A stretch of DNA of 64,000 nucleotides, from assembly GCF_001953875.1 (NCBI RefSeq), contig NZ_MQUR01000017.1, positions 1-64,000 on the forward strand, in the 5' to 3' direction. A program made the position numbers and the translations under genes. This DNA comes from Streptomyces amritsarensis. Its GTDB lineage: Bacteria > Actinomycetota > Actinomycetes > Streptomycetales > Streptomycetaceae. Shown piece by piece: positions 1 through 9,137 of this stretch. Position 1 is the first letter of the stretch; the number at the start of each line of letters is the position of its first letter. The notes under the pieces are model-generated. The model was not told the origin of the DNA and did no database searches. It saw nothing but the letters and a program-made list of their open reading frames with translations.

Positions 1-39
1 CCTGTCGCGTTCCACCGGCTCGGGTCCGGCTGCGCGGTC

Positions 40-60
40 GGGGCCCGGAACCCGGGCCCC
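40..60 (-). terminator. Hairpin terminator after the L,D-transpeptidase gene
   Basis: A perfect 9-bp GC stem (arms 40-48 and 52-60, loop AAC) lies 20 nt past the stop of the minus-strand gene ending at 81. It has no T-tract, as is usual in Streptomyces. The rest of 1-80 shows no gene. Confidence 0.6.
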
Positions 61-80
61 CGGCATCACCCTGTGCGGGC

Positions 81-953
81 TCACCAGTAGACGACGACCT
101 TGTCGCCGACCTGCACGTCGTCGAACAGCTTCGACAGCTTGCCCTTGTCGCGCACGTTCACGCAGCCGTGCGAGGCGCCGTTGTAGCCGCGGGCGGCGAA
201 GTCGGCCGAGTAGTGGACCGCCTGGCCGCCGCTGAAGAACATCGCGTACGGCATCGGCGTGTGGTAGATCGTCGACGTCCAGTCCTTGGCCTTCCAGCCC
301 ACGTTGAAGACGCCCTCGCGGGTCGGGGTGTTCTCCGAGCCGAAGCGGACGTCCATCGTCGAGACGACCTTGCCGTCGATCATCCAGGCGAGGGTGCGGC
401 TCTCCTTGCTGATGCACATGACGCGGCCGGTCATGCAGCGCGGGTCGGGAGCCGCGACCTCGTTGGTGGTCGGCGGGCGCAGCTCGTCGGCCGTGGGCTT
501 CTTGCTGGAGCTCTGGATCTTCTTCCAGGTCTTCTCGTCGACCCCGCCGGTCGCGTCCAGGCCGTTCTTCGACTGGAAGGACTTCACCGCCGCCGTCGTC
601 TTCGAGCCGTAGAAACCGGTCGGCGCGACCGTCATCAGCTTGAGCTGCTTCAGGCGGGCCTGGAGCTCGCGCACCTGCTCGCTCTCGTCGCCGTTGGCCA
701 TGATCTGCTTCACCGAGGGCGAAGGCGAGGCCGACGCGGAGGCGGAGGCGGACGCCGAGGCCGACGGCGAGGGCTCGCCGGGCTTGTTGTCGGTGGACGG
801 GGAGGCTTCGGGGGTGGCGCCCGCCGTGGGCGAGGACGGTGCCGCGGAGGAGGAGCCAGCGGACTCCGTCTTCTGCGGACCGCAGGCGGTCGCGGCGAGC
901 GCGACGGCGGTGGCCACCCCGATCGTGCGGATTATGACTCTCTGGCGCTGCAT
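81..953 (-). CDS. L,D-transpeptidase lipoprotein (PG-binding domain + YkuD)
   Basis: A 290-residue exported protein likely to make 3,3 cross-links in peptidoglycan. The N-terminus is a lipoprotein signal ending in ALAATACG (Cys about residue 24). A low-complexity Ser/Ala/Pro linker with an SASASASA run follows, then a PG_binding_1 domain (from [13 protein letters not shown]) and a C-terminal YkuD domain with the catalytic signature HYSA...SHGCVNVRD. The ATG at 953 was chosen because a GGGGGA ribosome site precedes it; upstream codons do not look like protein. It ends just before a hairpin. A second enzyme of this class lies at 22559-23287. Confidence 0.93.
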   Translation of the reverse strand: MQRQRVIIRTIGVATAVALAATACGPQKTESAGSSSAAPSSPTAGATPEASPSTDNKPGEPSPSASASASASASASPSPSVKQIMANGDESEQVRELQARLKQLKLMTVAPTGFYGSKTTAAVKSFQSKNGLDATGGVDEKTWKKIQSSSKKPTADELRPPTTNEVAAPDPRCMTGRVMCISKESRTLAWMIDGKVVSTMDVRFGSENTPTREGVFNVGWKAKDWTSTIYHTPMPYAMFFSGGQAVHYSADFAARGYNGASHGCVNVRDKGKLSKLFDDVQVGDKVVVYW

Positions 954-1132
954 TGCAGTCCCCCGGTTTCTACGTCGTGTATCTAGGTGATGCCTGGCGC
1001 GCGTGGAGAGTTGCACAGGGTTCCGGGATGTTGCGCCATTGTGACCAGCAACCGTCCGGGGCCTTGGGAAGCGACGCGCGGGCAAGGTTGTATCAGCCCC
1101 GGGCACGGTTGCTCTACGGAGGACTTCGTCAC

Positions 1133-2713
<1,581 letters not shown>

Positions 2714-2734
2714 AACCGACTGGACTGTCAGGTG

Positions 2735-2749
2735 TGTCCTCATGGGACA
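2735..2749. promoter_or_regulatory. Inverted repeat TGTCC-N5-GGACA before the LysE-type exporter
   Basis: TGTCC (2735-2739) and GGACA (2745-2749) form a 5-5-5 dyad ending 9 nt before the ATG at 2759. Its position suggests an operator or start-site hairpin. There is no separate evidence for a binding protein. Confidence 0.35.
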
Positions 2750-2758
2750 CTCCTGCAC

Positions 2759-3409
2759 ATGCTGGGTGTCATCGATCTGCCGACGTACCTCGCCGGCCTC
2801 GTCCTGATCATTCTCCTGCCGGGACCGAACTCGCTCTACGTGCTGTCCGTCGCCGCCCGCCGCGGTGTGCGCACGGGGTACAAGGCCGCCGCCGGGGTGT
2901 TCACCGGCGACGCCGTCCTGATGGCGCTGACCGCCGTGGGCGCCGGGGCGCTGCTCCAGGCGAGCCCGCCCGCCTTCACCGTGGTGAAGTTCCTCGGCGC
3001 CGGATACCTGGCCTGGCTGGCCGTCGGGATGATGCGGGGCGCCTGGGCGCTGTGGCGCACGCGCCGGGAGCGGGACGAGGCGGGCGCCGAGGCCCCCGCC
3101 GACCCGGCCGGGAACGAGCGGCCCTACCGGCGGGCTCTGCTGATCAGCCTCCTCAACCCGAAGGCCATCCTCTTCCTGATGTCCTTCTTCGTGCAGTTCG
3201 TGGACCCGTCCTACGCCTACCCGGCGCTGTCCTTCCTGCTCCTGGGCGGCCTGCTGCAGACCGGCAGCTTCCTCTACCTGACGCTGCTGATATTCGGCGG
3301 CACCCGCCTCTCGGAGGCCTTCCGCCGCCGCAAGCGGCTGTCGGCCGGGGCGACCTCGGCGGCGGGCGTGCTGTTCCTGGGCTTCGCGGCCAAGCTCGCC
3401 GTCGGCTGA
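2759..3409 (+). CDS. LysE/LeuE-family amino-acid exporter
   Basis: A 216-residue inner-membrane exporter of the LysE superfamily. The N-terminal stretch with LPGPNSLYVLSVAARRGVR closely resembles E. coli LeuE, with about six hydrophobic segments and a charged loop at residues 100-125. The substrate is probably leucine or another neutral amino acid (inference). ATG 2759 is preferred over GTG 2732, because the latter would place a 15-bp dyad inside the coding region and add nine residues not typical of LeuE. It lies 45 nt after the mutase gene and is probably transcribed separately. Confidence 0.88.
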   Translation: MLGVIDLPTYLAGLVLIILLPGPNSLYVLSVAARRGVRTGYKAAAGVFTGDAVLMALTAVGAGALLQASPPAFTVVKFLGAGYLAWLAVGMMRGAWALWRTRRERDEAGAEAPADPAGNERPYRRALLISLLNPKAILFLMSFFVQFVDPSYAYPALSFLLLGGLLQTGSFLYLTLLIFGGTRLSEAFRRRKRLSAGATSAAGVLFLGFAAKLAVG

Positions 3410-3436
3410 CGACCGCCGGGCGGGAGCCGCCCGCCG

Positions 3437-4771
3437 TCAGCCGAGGACGCGGCGCAGCGTCCGGGCCACGCGCCGCACGGTCCGGCTGCGCGGCAGGAAC
3501 GACAGCTGGGCGGGGATGCCGCCGGGCAGCCCGAGCGCGGTCAGCCGGCGCCGCGTGAAGTACCGCCAGGTGTCCGGGGTCAGGTGCGCGGCCAGGTACG
3601 CCTCGGCCGCGGCCCGCCGCGCGGACAGGATCTGCGGCTGCATCGTGTACCCGACCGCGGTCAGCAGCCCGGCCCGCTGCGCTCCGGCCAGCCCCACCGA
3701 CGCGGGCGTCCACGCCCGGACCCCCTCGGGGTCCGCCAGGTCCGGCAGCAGCGAGTCCACCAGCGCCAGCGGCACCCGGTTGCTGTTCTGGTACGGGGCC
3801 AGGCGGGCCAGCACGGCCCCGGTGCCGGTGCGCGCGACGGGCAGCCCGTACAGCGTGGCGGCGGTCAGCAGCCCCGTGGAGAAGCAGCCGGCCACCAGCG
3901 CGGGGCGCAGCCGCTGGTAGAGGGTCTCGGCCAGGACCGGGCTGCCCGCCACGGTGAGCCGGGCGCCGAGCCGTTCGGCCTCCGCCGCGGCCCGGCGGGC
4001 GTACTCGGCCGGGGCGCTGGGATGGGGCTTGAAGACCAGCTCCCGGTGGCCGAGCGCGAAGGCGCCCCGGACCATCGAGGCGTGCAGCTCCTCCTCCTCG
4101 TCCGGGCCCATCAGGTCGAGCGCCGACAGGTACTGGCCCAGCAGCAGGGCCGGGGAGTCCCCGACGCCCTCCAGGTCCGGGCCGTCCGCGGGGAGCTCGG
4201 CGAGCACCTTCAGGAAGGACTCCGCGGGCACCAGCTCCGGCCGGGCCCCGAACTCCGACAGCAGCAGCGGCTGCAGGCCGGGCACCAGGTCCAGGTGGAG
4301 CACCCGGCGCACCCGCATCCCGAGCTGCGGGTCGAGGCGGAAGCGGGTGGGGCCGTAGCTCATCAGCCCGTCGGCGTAGACGTCGACCGCGGCCCCCGGG
4401 AAGAGCCGGCACAGCGACTGGGCCGGCGGGACCTGGAGGGACTCCACGATGAGCTCGACCCGGTCCTCGCCGAGCCCCCACAGCGCGCGCAGGTGCCGCT
4501 CCCAGATCGGGACGTCCTCGGCGCGCGGGGCCCAGGTGCTCGGGTGCTGCGGCTCGATCACCGCGTTCCAGTCGAGCACCTCGTCGAAGCGGGTGCGCAG
4601 CGCGGCGAAACCCGGCATGCCGGCCACCCCCGGGGTCACCTCGGCGGTGACGGCGTGGTTGCTGGTCAGCAGGATGCGGCGGTCCGCGGGCGGGAAGGAG
4701 CCCGCGTCGACGCCCGCCGCGAGGGTGGCGGCACCGTAGAGGGTGGAGGCCAGGAAGATCTGCGTGAGCAT
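3437..4771 (-). CDS. Alpha-2,8-polysialyltransferase-like glycosyltransferase
   Basis: A 444-residue cytoplasmic glycosyltransferase that I place with bacterial polysialyltransferases. Three motifs fit: a D/E-D/E-G-like YADGLMSYGP segment, LVFKPHPSAPAEY (the HP motif) and CFSTGLLTAATLYG (the Ser/Thr motif). In Streptomyces this family builds the nonulosonic (Kdn-type) wall polymer. Its start overlaps the stop of the upstream GT2 gene by one base (TGATG), so the two are translationally coupled. The divergent partner operon supplies the CMP-activated sugar. Acceptor and exact sugar are unknown. Confidence 0.83.
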   Translation of the reverse strand: MLTQIFLASTLYGAATLAAGVDAGSFPPADRRILLTSNHAVTAEVTPGVAGMPGFAALRTRFDEVLDWNAVIEPQHPSTWAPRAEDVPIWERHLRALWGLGEDRVELIVESLQVPPAQSLCRLFPGAAVDVYADGLMSYGPTRFRLDPQLGMRVRRVLHLDLVPGLQPLLLSEFGARPELVPAESFLKVLAELPADGPDLEGVGDSPALLLGQYLSALDLMGPDEEEELHASMVRGAFALGHRELVFKPHPSAPAEYARRAAAEAERLGARLTVAGSPVLAETLYQRLRPALVAGCFSTGLLTAATLYGLPVARTGTGAVLARLAPYQNSNRVPLALVDSLLPDLADPEGVRAWTPASVGLAGAQRAGLLTAVGYTMQPQILSARRAAAEAYLAAHLTPDTWRYFTRRRLTALGLPGGIPAQLSFLPRSRTVRRVARTLRRVLG

Positions 4772-5751
4772 CAGACGGTCGCCCCCGACCGGGTGCGGCG
4801 GCCGCCGCGCAGCCGGCGCAGCAGCGCGGAGCGCTCGGCGTCCATCGAGTCCAGGACCTGGTCCAGGACGTCCTGGGGCATGCGGCCGAGCGCCGCCGTG
4901 CTCATGAGGCGGAGTTTCCGGGCCACGGCCGGTTCGTACCTTTCGATGGATCCGAAATGGTGCGCGATAATTGCGCAGTACGTTCGTACGGCTTTTGGGA
5001 GGAGGAGCTCGGATTCCCGGTCCGCGGCGACGCCGGCGAGAACCTCGTCGAATGCCCGGATGAAATCGAGCTGCCGTTCGTCCTTGATCTGCGTCAACGA
5101 CGTGGAAACACCGCGCCGGTAGAAGATTCCGGGCAGTGACACCGCGGCGAAGGATTCGGCCTCGCGGTGCAGCCGCCAGATCCACGGCCGGTCCTCGGCG
5201 GTGCGCAGCCCGTCGGTGAAGTGCAGCAGGCCGCGGTCCAGCAGCCGCCGGTGGTACATCCCGGCCCAGGCGTACGGGTAGTCCACCGAGGTCGCCCGGT
5301 CGGCGGGCAGGATCGCGCCCCGCGGATCGGCGACGACGGACTGCGGGCCGAAGGGGACCCGCTGCACGCTCCGCGTCCGGCCCGTGCACCGCACATGGTC
5401 GGTGCGGATGAAGTCGCAGTCCAGCGCCTCCATGGCGGCCAGCATCCGGGCCAGGTGGCCGGGCGCCAGCCAGTCGTCGCCGTCCAGGAAGGCGAGGTAC
5501 TCGCCGCGGGCCGCGTCCAGCCCGGTGTTCCGTGCGGTCGCCAGGCCGCCGTTGCTTCCGTGTCTGAGGTGCACCGCCCCGGGCAGCGCGCCCGCGGCCC
5601 GTTCCAGGAGGTCGGGCGTCCTGTCCGTCGAGCAGTCGTCGACGAGCAGGAACTCGAAATCCTCCCGGGCGTTCAGTTCGAGACTCCTCAGGGCGTCCGG
5701 TGCGTACGTCTGCACGTTGTAGAACGGCACGACAACAGAGAGCTTGGGCAC
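4771..5751 (-). CDS. Family 2 glycosyltransferase of the wall-polymer cluster
   Basis: A 326-residue GT-A fold transferase. The N-terminus has LSVVVPFYNVQTYAPDALRSL, then the nucleotide-binding DDCSTDRT and the metal-binding DGDDW. Later come TAEDRPWIWRLH and FYRRGVSTSLTQ. It probably adds a linking or branching sugar (inference). The start is uncertain: GTG 5751 directly precedes the conserved first strand, but GTG 5784 is possible and neither has a good ribosome site. It is first in a two-gene unit with the polysialyltransferase-like gene and divergent from the gene starting at 5928. Confidence 0.87.
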   Translation of the reverse strand: MPKLSVVVPFYNVQTYAPDALRSLELNAREDFEFLLVDDCSTDRTPDLLERAAGALPGAVHLRHGSNGGLATARNTGLDAARGEYLAFLDGDDWLAPGHLARMLAAMEALDCDFIRTDHVRCTGRTRSVQRVPFGPQSVVADPRGAILPADRATSVDYPYAWAGMYHRRLLDRGLLHFTDGLRTAEDRPWIWRLHREAESFAAVSLPGIFYRRGVSTSLTQIKDERQLDFIRAFDEVLAGVAADRESELLLPKAVRTYCAIIAHHFGSIERYEPAVARKLRLMSTAALGRMPQDVLDQVLDSMDAERSALLRRLRGGRRTRSGATV

Positions 5752-5825
5752 CCGCGAGACATTAGGGCGCCGCCCGACATTCACTGTGGCCCGGATGCGG
5801 ATTTCATGTGAACGGCGCGGGGCGG

Positions 5826-5874
5826 ACGGGTTAACCCGTGCGCTTTCGCATTCAGTAGACGTTTTGTTAACCCG
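5826..5874. promoter_or_regulatory. Palindrome ACGGGTTAACCCGT plus half-site between divergent wall-polymer units
   Basis: A perfect 14-bp palindrome (5826-5839) and a second partial copy, GTTAACCCGC (5865-5874), sit in the 176-bp divergent intergenic region. They could control both transcription directions of the glycopolymer cluster. Confidence 0.45.
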
Positions 5875-5888
5875 CTGTTGTGCGCTCG

Positions 5889-5918
5889 TTGGGCCGATCA
5901 CCGAAATCGCCGCATAGC
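5889..5918 (+). promoter_or_regulatory. Candidate promoter of the DUF6716-like gene, possibly leaderless
   Basis: TTGGGC (5889-5894) and CATAGC (5913-5918), 18 nt apart, precede GTG 5928 by 9 nt, and no ribosome site is visible. This suggests transcription starts at or next to the start codon. The hexamer matches are weak. Confidence 0.35.
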
Positions 5919-5927
5919 TTCTGCGGC

Positions 5928-7346
5928 GTGCCAGAACGCAAACGCGTCGCCGTACTCGCCGATTCCGACACGAGATGGAAATGGGGCGTCACCACCGCCC
6001 GCCGCCTCGTCCCCGACCACCGGCTCGCCGGATACCTGCTGCGCGGCCGTGCCACGCCCACCGCGCGGCAGCTCGGCGAGGTGGGGGTGCGGACCGACCG
6101 GCCGGCCGAGGTGACCTGCGCCGAGTTCCTCGCCGAGATCGAACGCGAGCGCTACGACGTGGTCGTCCTCGCACTCGTCGGCGGAGCCGTCCAGGCCGTC
6201 CTGCACGGGGCCCGAGCCCTGTGGCCGGCCCCCGCCAGGCGGCCCGTACTCGTCACCGGATACGTCGGAGTCGTCTACGAGAAGCTCGCCGACGGGCTGC
6301 TGCTGCGGCACGGCGCCGATGTCGTCCTCGCCAACTCCCGGTACGACGCCGAGCGCTTCCGCGCCGTGTACGAAGGGGTCGGCGCGGACGCCGGCGCCGT
6401 CACCCAGACCGCGCTGCCCTTCCTCGGCGGAGCGCCGTACGAACCGGCCGGGAGCCGCGCCCACACCGTGGTCTTCGCCGTGCAGCCCTCCGTGCCCGAC
6501 AGCCGCGCCGACCGCGCCTACCTGCTGGAACGGGCCGCCGGCCACGCCCGCAAGCACCCCGACCGGGAGGTGTTGATCAAGCTGCGCAGCAAGCCCGGGG
6601 AGCACACCACGCACCTGGAGGAACAGCCCTACCAGCGGCTCGCGCAGAAGATCCCCGGCGGACTGCCCGCCAACTGCCGCCTGGTGTACGGAAACATGGG
6701 CGAGGTGCTGGACGGCGCCGACCTGCTGGTCACCGTCTCCTCCACGGCCGCCCTGGAATCCCTGCACCGCGCCATCCCCACGGCGGTCCTCACCGACCTC
6801 GGCATCCGCGAGGCCCTCGGCAACCACCACTTCCTCGGCTCCGGCTGCCTGGCCTCCTGGGACCAGCTCGACGCGGGGCTCCTCCCGGAGGGCGACCCGG
6901 TCTGGCTGGCCGCCCAGGGCGTGCGCCCCGCCGGCGCCCCGGGGCCGGCGGACACGGGCCCGGCGGACGCGGGCAAGGCGGACACGGGCCCGGCGCATAC
7001 GGGCCCGGCCGGCGGTCCCGCGCAGACCGGACCCCGCAGCGCCGAGGGCCAGGACGCCTACGCCGTCGCCCGGGCCAGGGTCGCCGGGCTGCTCGCCGCG
7101 GCCCGGCTGCCCTCGCCCGCGCCCTACTACACGCTCACCACCGCCCCCGGCTACCTGCCGGGCATCCTCGCCCGGCACCGCCTCGCACCCGACGGGACCC
7201 CGCTGCCCGGCGCCGCACGGCAGGAGGCGGGGGAGTCCCGGCTGCGCCGCCGGCTCCGCGCGCACCTGCGGGAGGCCGCCCGCGGGGCGTACCGGCACGG
7301 GGTGCAGCGCGTCGCCCCGGTGATCCGCAGGCTGGGGGAGCTGTGA
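5928..7346 (+). CDS. DUF6716-like putative glycosyltransferase
   Basis: A 472-residue protein resembling the Streptomyces family labelled DUF6716 putative glycosyltransferase. It opens with a Rossmann-like strand (VAVLADSDTRWKWG) and carries VLIKLRSKPGEHTTH and VTVSSTAALESLHRAIPT. The latter two recall the basic and Ser-Ser/Thr motifs of sialyltransferase-type GT-B enzymes. Residues about 341-360 are an insertion of four ADTGP-like repeats. GTG 5928 is chosen because the preceding codons are not protein-like. Its stop overlaps the next start (GTGA). Function is inferred from the cluster. Confidence 0.8.
   Translation: MPERKRVAVLADSDTRWKWGVTTARRLVPDHRLAGYLLRGRATPTARQLGEVGVRTDRPAEVTCAEFLAEIERERYDVVVLALVGGAVQAVLHGARALWPAPARRPVLVTGYVGVVYEKLADGLLLRHGADVVLANSRYDAERFRAVYEGVGADAGAVTQTALPFLGGAPYEPAGSRAHTVVFAVQPSVPDSRADRAYLLERAAGHARKHPDREVLIKLRSKPGEHTTHLEEQPYQRLAQKIPGGLPANCRLVYGNMGEVLDGADLLVTVSSTAALESLHRAIPTAVLTDLGIREALGNHHFLGSGCLASWDQLDAGLLPEGDPVWLAAQGVRPAGAPGPADTGPADAGKADTGPAHTGPAGGPAQTGPRSAEGQDAYAVARARVAGLLAAARLPSPAPYYTLTTAPGYLPGILARHRLAPDGTPLPGAARQEAGESRLRRRLRAHLREAARGAYRHGVQRVAPVIRRLGEL
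6948..7007 (+). repeat. Four tandem 15-bp repeats inside the DUF6716-like gene
   Basis: Four units based on GCGGACACGGGCCCG encode ADTGP, ADAGK, ADTGP, AHTGP. The unit length keeps the frame. The run lies in a variable loop between conserved blocks and is probably prone to length change. Confidence 0.8.
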
Positions 7347-9061
7347 GGGTCCTCGCCGTCATCCCCGCCCGCGGCGGCTCCAAAGGGGTCCCCGGAAAGA
7401 ACCTCGCCGAGGTCGCCGGCACCCCGCTCGTCGCCCGCGCGGTGCTGGCCTGCCGGGCCGCGCCGACCGTCACCGACGTGGTGGTCTCCACCGACTCCGA
7501 GGCAGTGGCCCGGGCCGCCCGCGCCGCCGGCGCCGACGTGATCGCCCGCCCCGCCGCGATCTCCGGGGACACCGCGAGCAGCGAGGCCGCCCTCCTGCAC
7601 GCCCTCTCCGCCTTCGAGGAACTGCACTCGCTCACCGTGGACGTGGTCCTCCTCGTCCAGTGCACCAGCCCCTTCCTCGCGACCTCCGACGTCGAGTCGG
7701 TCGCCGTGGCCGTCGCCTCCGGGGCGGCCGACTCGGCCCTGACCGTCGCCCCCTTCCACGGCTTCCTCTGGCGGGACGGCCCCGACGGCTCCGGGAGCGG
7801 GGTCAACCACGACCCCGCGTACCGGCCCCGCCGCCAGGACCGGCCGCAGGACCTGCTGGAGACCGGCGCCGCCTACGCCATGGACGCCGCCGGCTTCCGC
7901 ACCGCCCGCCACCGCTTCTTCGGCCGCACCCTGCCCGTCCCCACCGACCCCGCCCGGGTCCTGGAGATCGACGACCCGCACGACCTGGCCCGAGCCCGAC
8001 TGCTCGCCCCGCTGCTCGACCCGCGCCCCGGCGGCGCACACGCGGACCCGCAGGCCGACACGGAGCCGGCCCGGCAGCCCGAACCGCACCCCGGACCGCA
8101 GCCCACACCCCGAACGCCCCGAACTCCCCCGCACCGAAGGACGCCCCCTGCCATGACCTCCCTGCCCGACCCCCGCCTGCGTACCTTCGGCGCCCGCACC
8201 GCGGGCCCCGGCCGCCCCGTCTACGTCGTCGGCGAGATCGGCATCAACCACAACGGCGACCTCGGCAACGCCTTCGCCCTCATCGACGCCGCCGCCGAAG
8301 CCGGCTGCGACGCCGTGAAGTTCCAAAAGCGCACCCCGGAGATCTGCACCCCGCGCGACCAGTGGGACATCGAACGCGACACCCCCTGGGGCCGCATGAC
8401 CTACATCGACTACCGCCACCGGGTGGAGTTCGGCGAGGACGAGTACCGCGCCATCGACGAGCACTGCGCCAAGCGCGGCATCGACTGGTTCGCCTCCCCG
8501 TGGGACACCGAGGCCGTCGCCTTCCTGGAGAAGTTCGACGTCCCCGCCCACAAGGTGGCCTCCGCCTCCCTCACGGACGACGAACTCCTGCGCACCCTGC
8601 GCGCCACCGGCCGCACCGTCGTCCTGTCCACCGGCATGTCCACCCCGCAGCAGATCCGCCACGCGGTCGAGGTGCTCGGCAGCGCCAACATCCTCCTCTG
8701 CCACGCCACGTCGACCTACCCGGCCAAGGCCGAGGAGCTCAACCTGCGGGTCATCGACACCCTGCGCGAGGAGTACCCCAACGTCCCGATCGGCTACTCC
8801 GGCCACGAGACGGGCCTGCAGACCACCCTCGCCGCCGTCGCCCTCGGCGCCACCTTCGTCGAGCGCCACATCACCCTCGACCGCGCGATGTGGGGCTCCG
8901 ACCAGGCCGCCTCCGTCGAGCCCGGCGGCCTGGCCCGCCTGGTCCGCGACATCCGCACCATCGAGACCGCCCTCGGCGACGGAATCAAGCGGGTCTACGA
9001 ATCCGAGCTGGGGCCCATGAAGAAGCTCCGCCGCGTCCGCGGCGAACTGGCTGCCGTCTAG
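7343..9061 (+). CDS. CMP-nonulosonate synthetase (NeuA-like) fused in frame to a NeuB-type synthase
   Basis: One open frame of 572 residues. Residues 1 to about 225 are a CMP-sialic/Kdn synthetase with the hallmark IPARGGSKGVPGKNL, STDS and a Q-C-T-S-P-F segment. After a Pro-rich linker (about 230-270), residues 271-572 are a sialic-acid-synthase barrel (EIGINHNGD, DAVKFQKRTPE, STGMSTPQQIRHA, GYSGHETG). Together they would condense phosphoenolpyruvate with a hexose or hexosamine and activate the product with CMP. The usual C-terminal SAF (antifreeze-like) domain of NeuB is missing. No stop codon separates the parts, yet an internal ATG with a ribosome site exists at 8153, so both fused and separate products are possible. 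GTG 7343 overlaps the preceding TGA. Confidence 0.85.
   Translation: MRVLAVIPARGGSKGVPGKNLAEVAGTPLVARAVLACRAAPTVTDVVVSTDSEAVARAARAAGADVIARPAAISGDTASSEAALLHALSAFEELHSLTVDVVLLVQCTSPFLATSDVESVAVAVASGAADSALTVAPFHGFLWRDGPDGSGSGVNHDPAYRPRRQDRPQDLLETGAAYAMDAAGFRTARHRFFGRTLPVPTDPARVLEIDDPHDLARARLLAPLLDPRPGGAHADPQADTEPARQPEPHPGPQPTPRTPRTPPHRRTPPAMTSLPDPRLRTFGARTAGPGRPVYVVGEIGINHNGDLGNAFALIDAAAEAGCDAVKFQKRTPEICTPRDQWDIERDTPWGRMTYIDYRHRVEFGEDEYRAIDEHCAKRGIDWFASPWDTEAVAFLEKFDVPAHKVASASLTDDELLRTLRATGRTVVLSTGMSTPQQIRHAVEVLGSANILLCHATSTYPAKAEELNLRVIDTLREEYPNVPIGYSGHETGLQTTLAAVALGATFVERHITLDRAMWGSDQAASVEPGGLARLVRDIRTIETALGDGIKRVYESELGPMKKLRRVRGELAAV
8136..8155 (+). promoter_or_regulatory. Internal ribosome site and ATG for a separate NeuB-type product (8153-9061)
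   Basis: GAAGGA (8136-8141) lies 11 nt before ATG 8153, which is in frame with the upstream synthetase and would give a 302-residue NeuB-type synthase. Homologous operons usually carry the two enzymes as separate genes, so this may be the ancestral start retained after loss of the upstream stop. Confidence 0.55.
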
Positions 9062-9088
9062 TGCTGTGACCTGCAAGGTTCACAGCAC
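9061..9088 (+). terminator. Intra-operon hairpin after the NeuA-NeuB frame
   Basis: A perfect 9-bp inverted repeat, GTGCTGTGA (9061-9069) with TCACAGCAC (9080-9088), begins at the last base of the stop codon. The loop is 10 nt. The next gene starts at 9138 without an obvious promoter, so this may be an attenuator or mRNA-stability element rather than a full terminator. Confidence 0.55.
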
Positions 9089-9137
9089 CGGGCGGCCCCG
9101 GCGCACGACAGGTCCCGCCCCCCGAGAAGGAGTACGT

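Noticed and set aside
954..1132. Cobalamin riboswitch before the B12-dependent mutase
   Set aside because: No B12-box-like sequence or long structured leader is present in the 179-bp gap.
7151..9076. 641-codon open frame on the minus strand across the NeuA-NeuB region
   Set aside because: Antisense shadow of a strongly supported plus-strand gene; typical of high-GC DNA.
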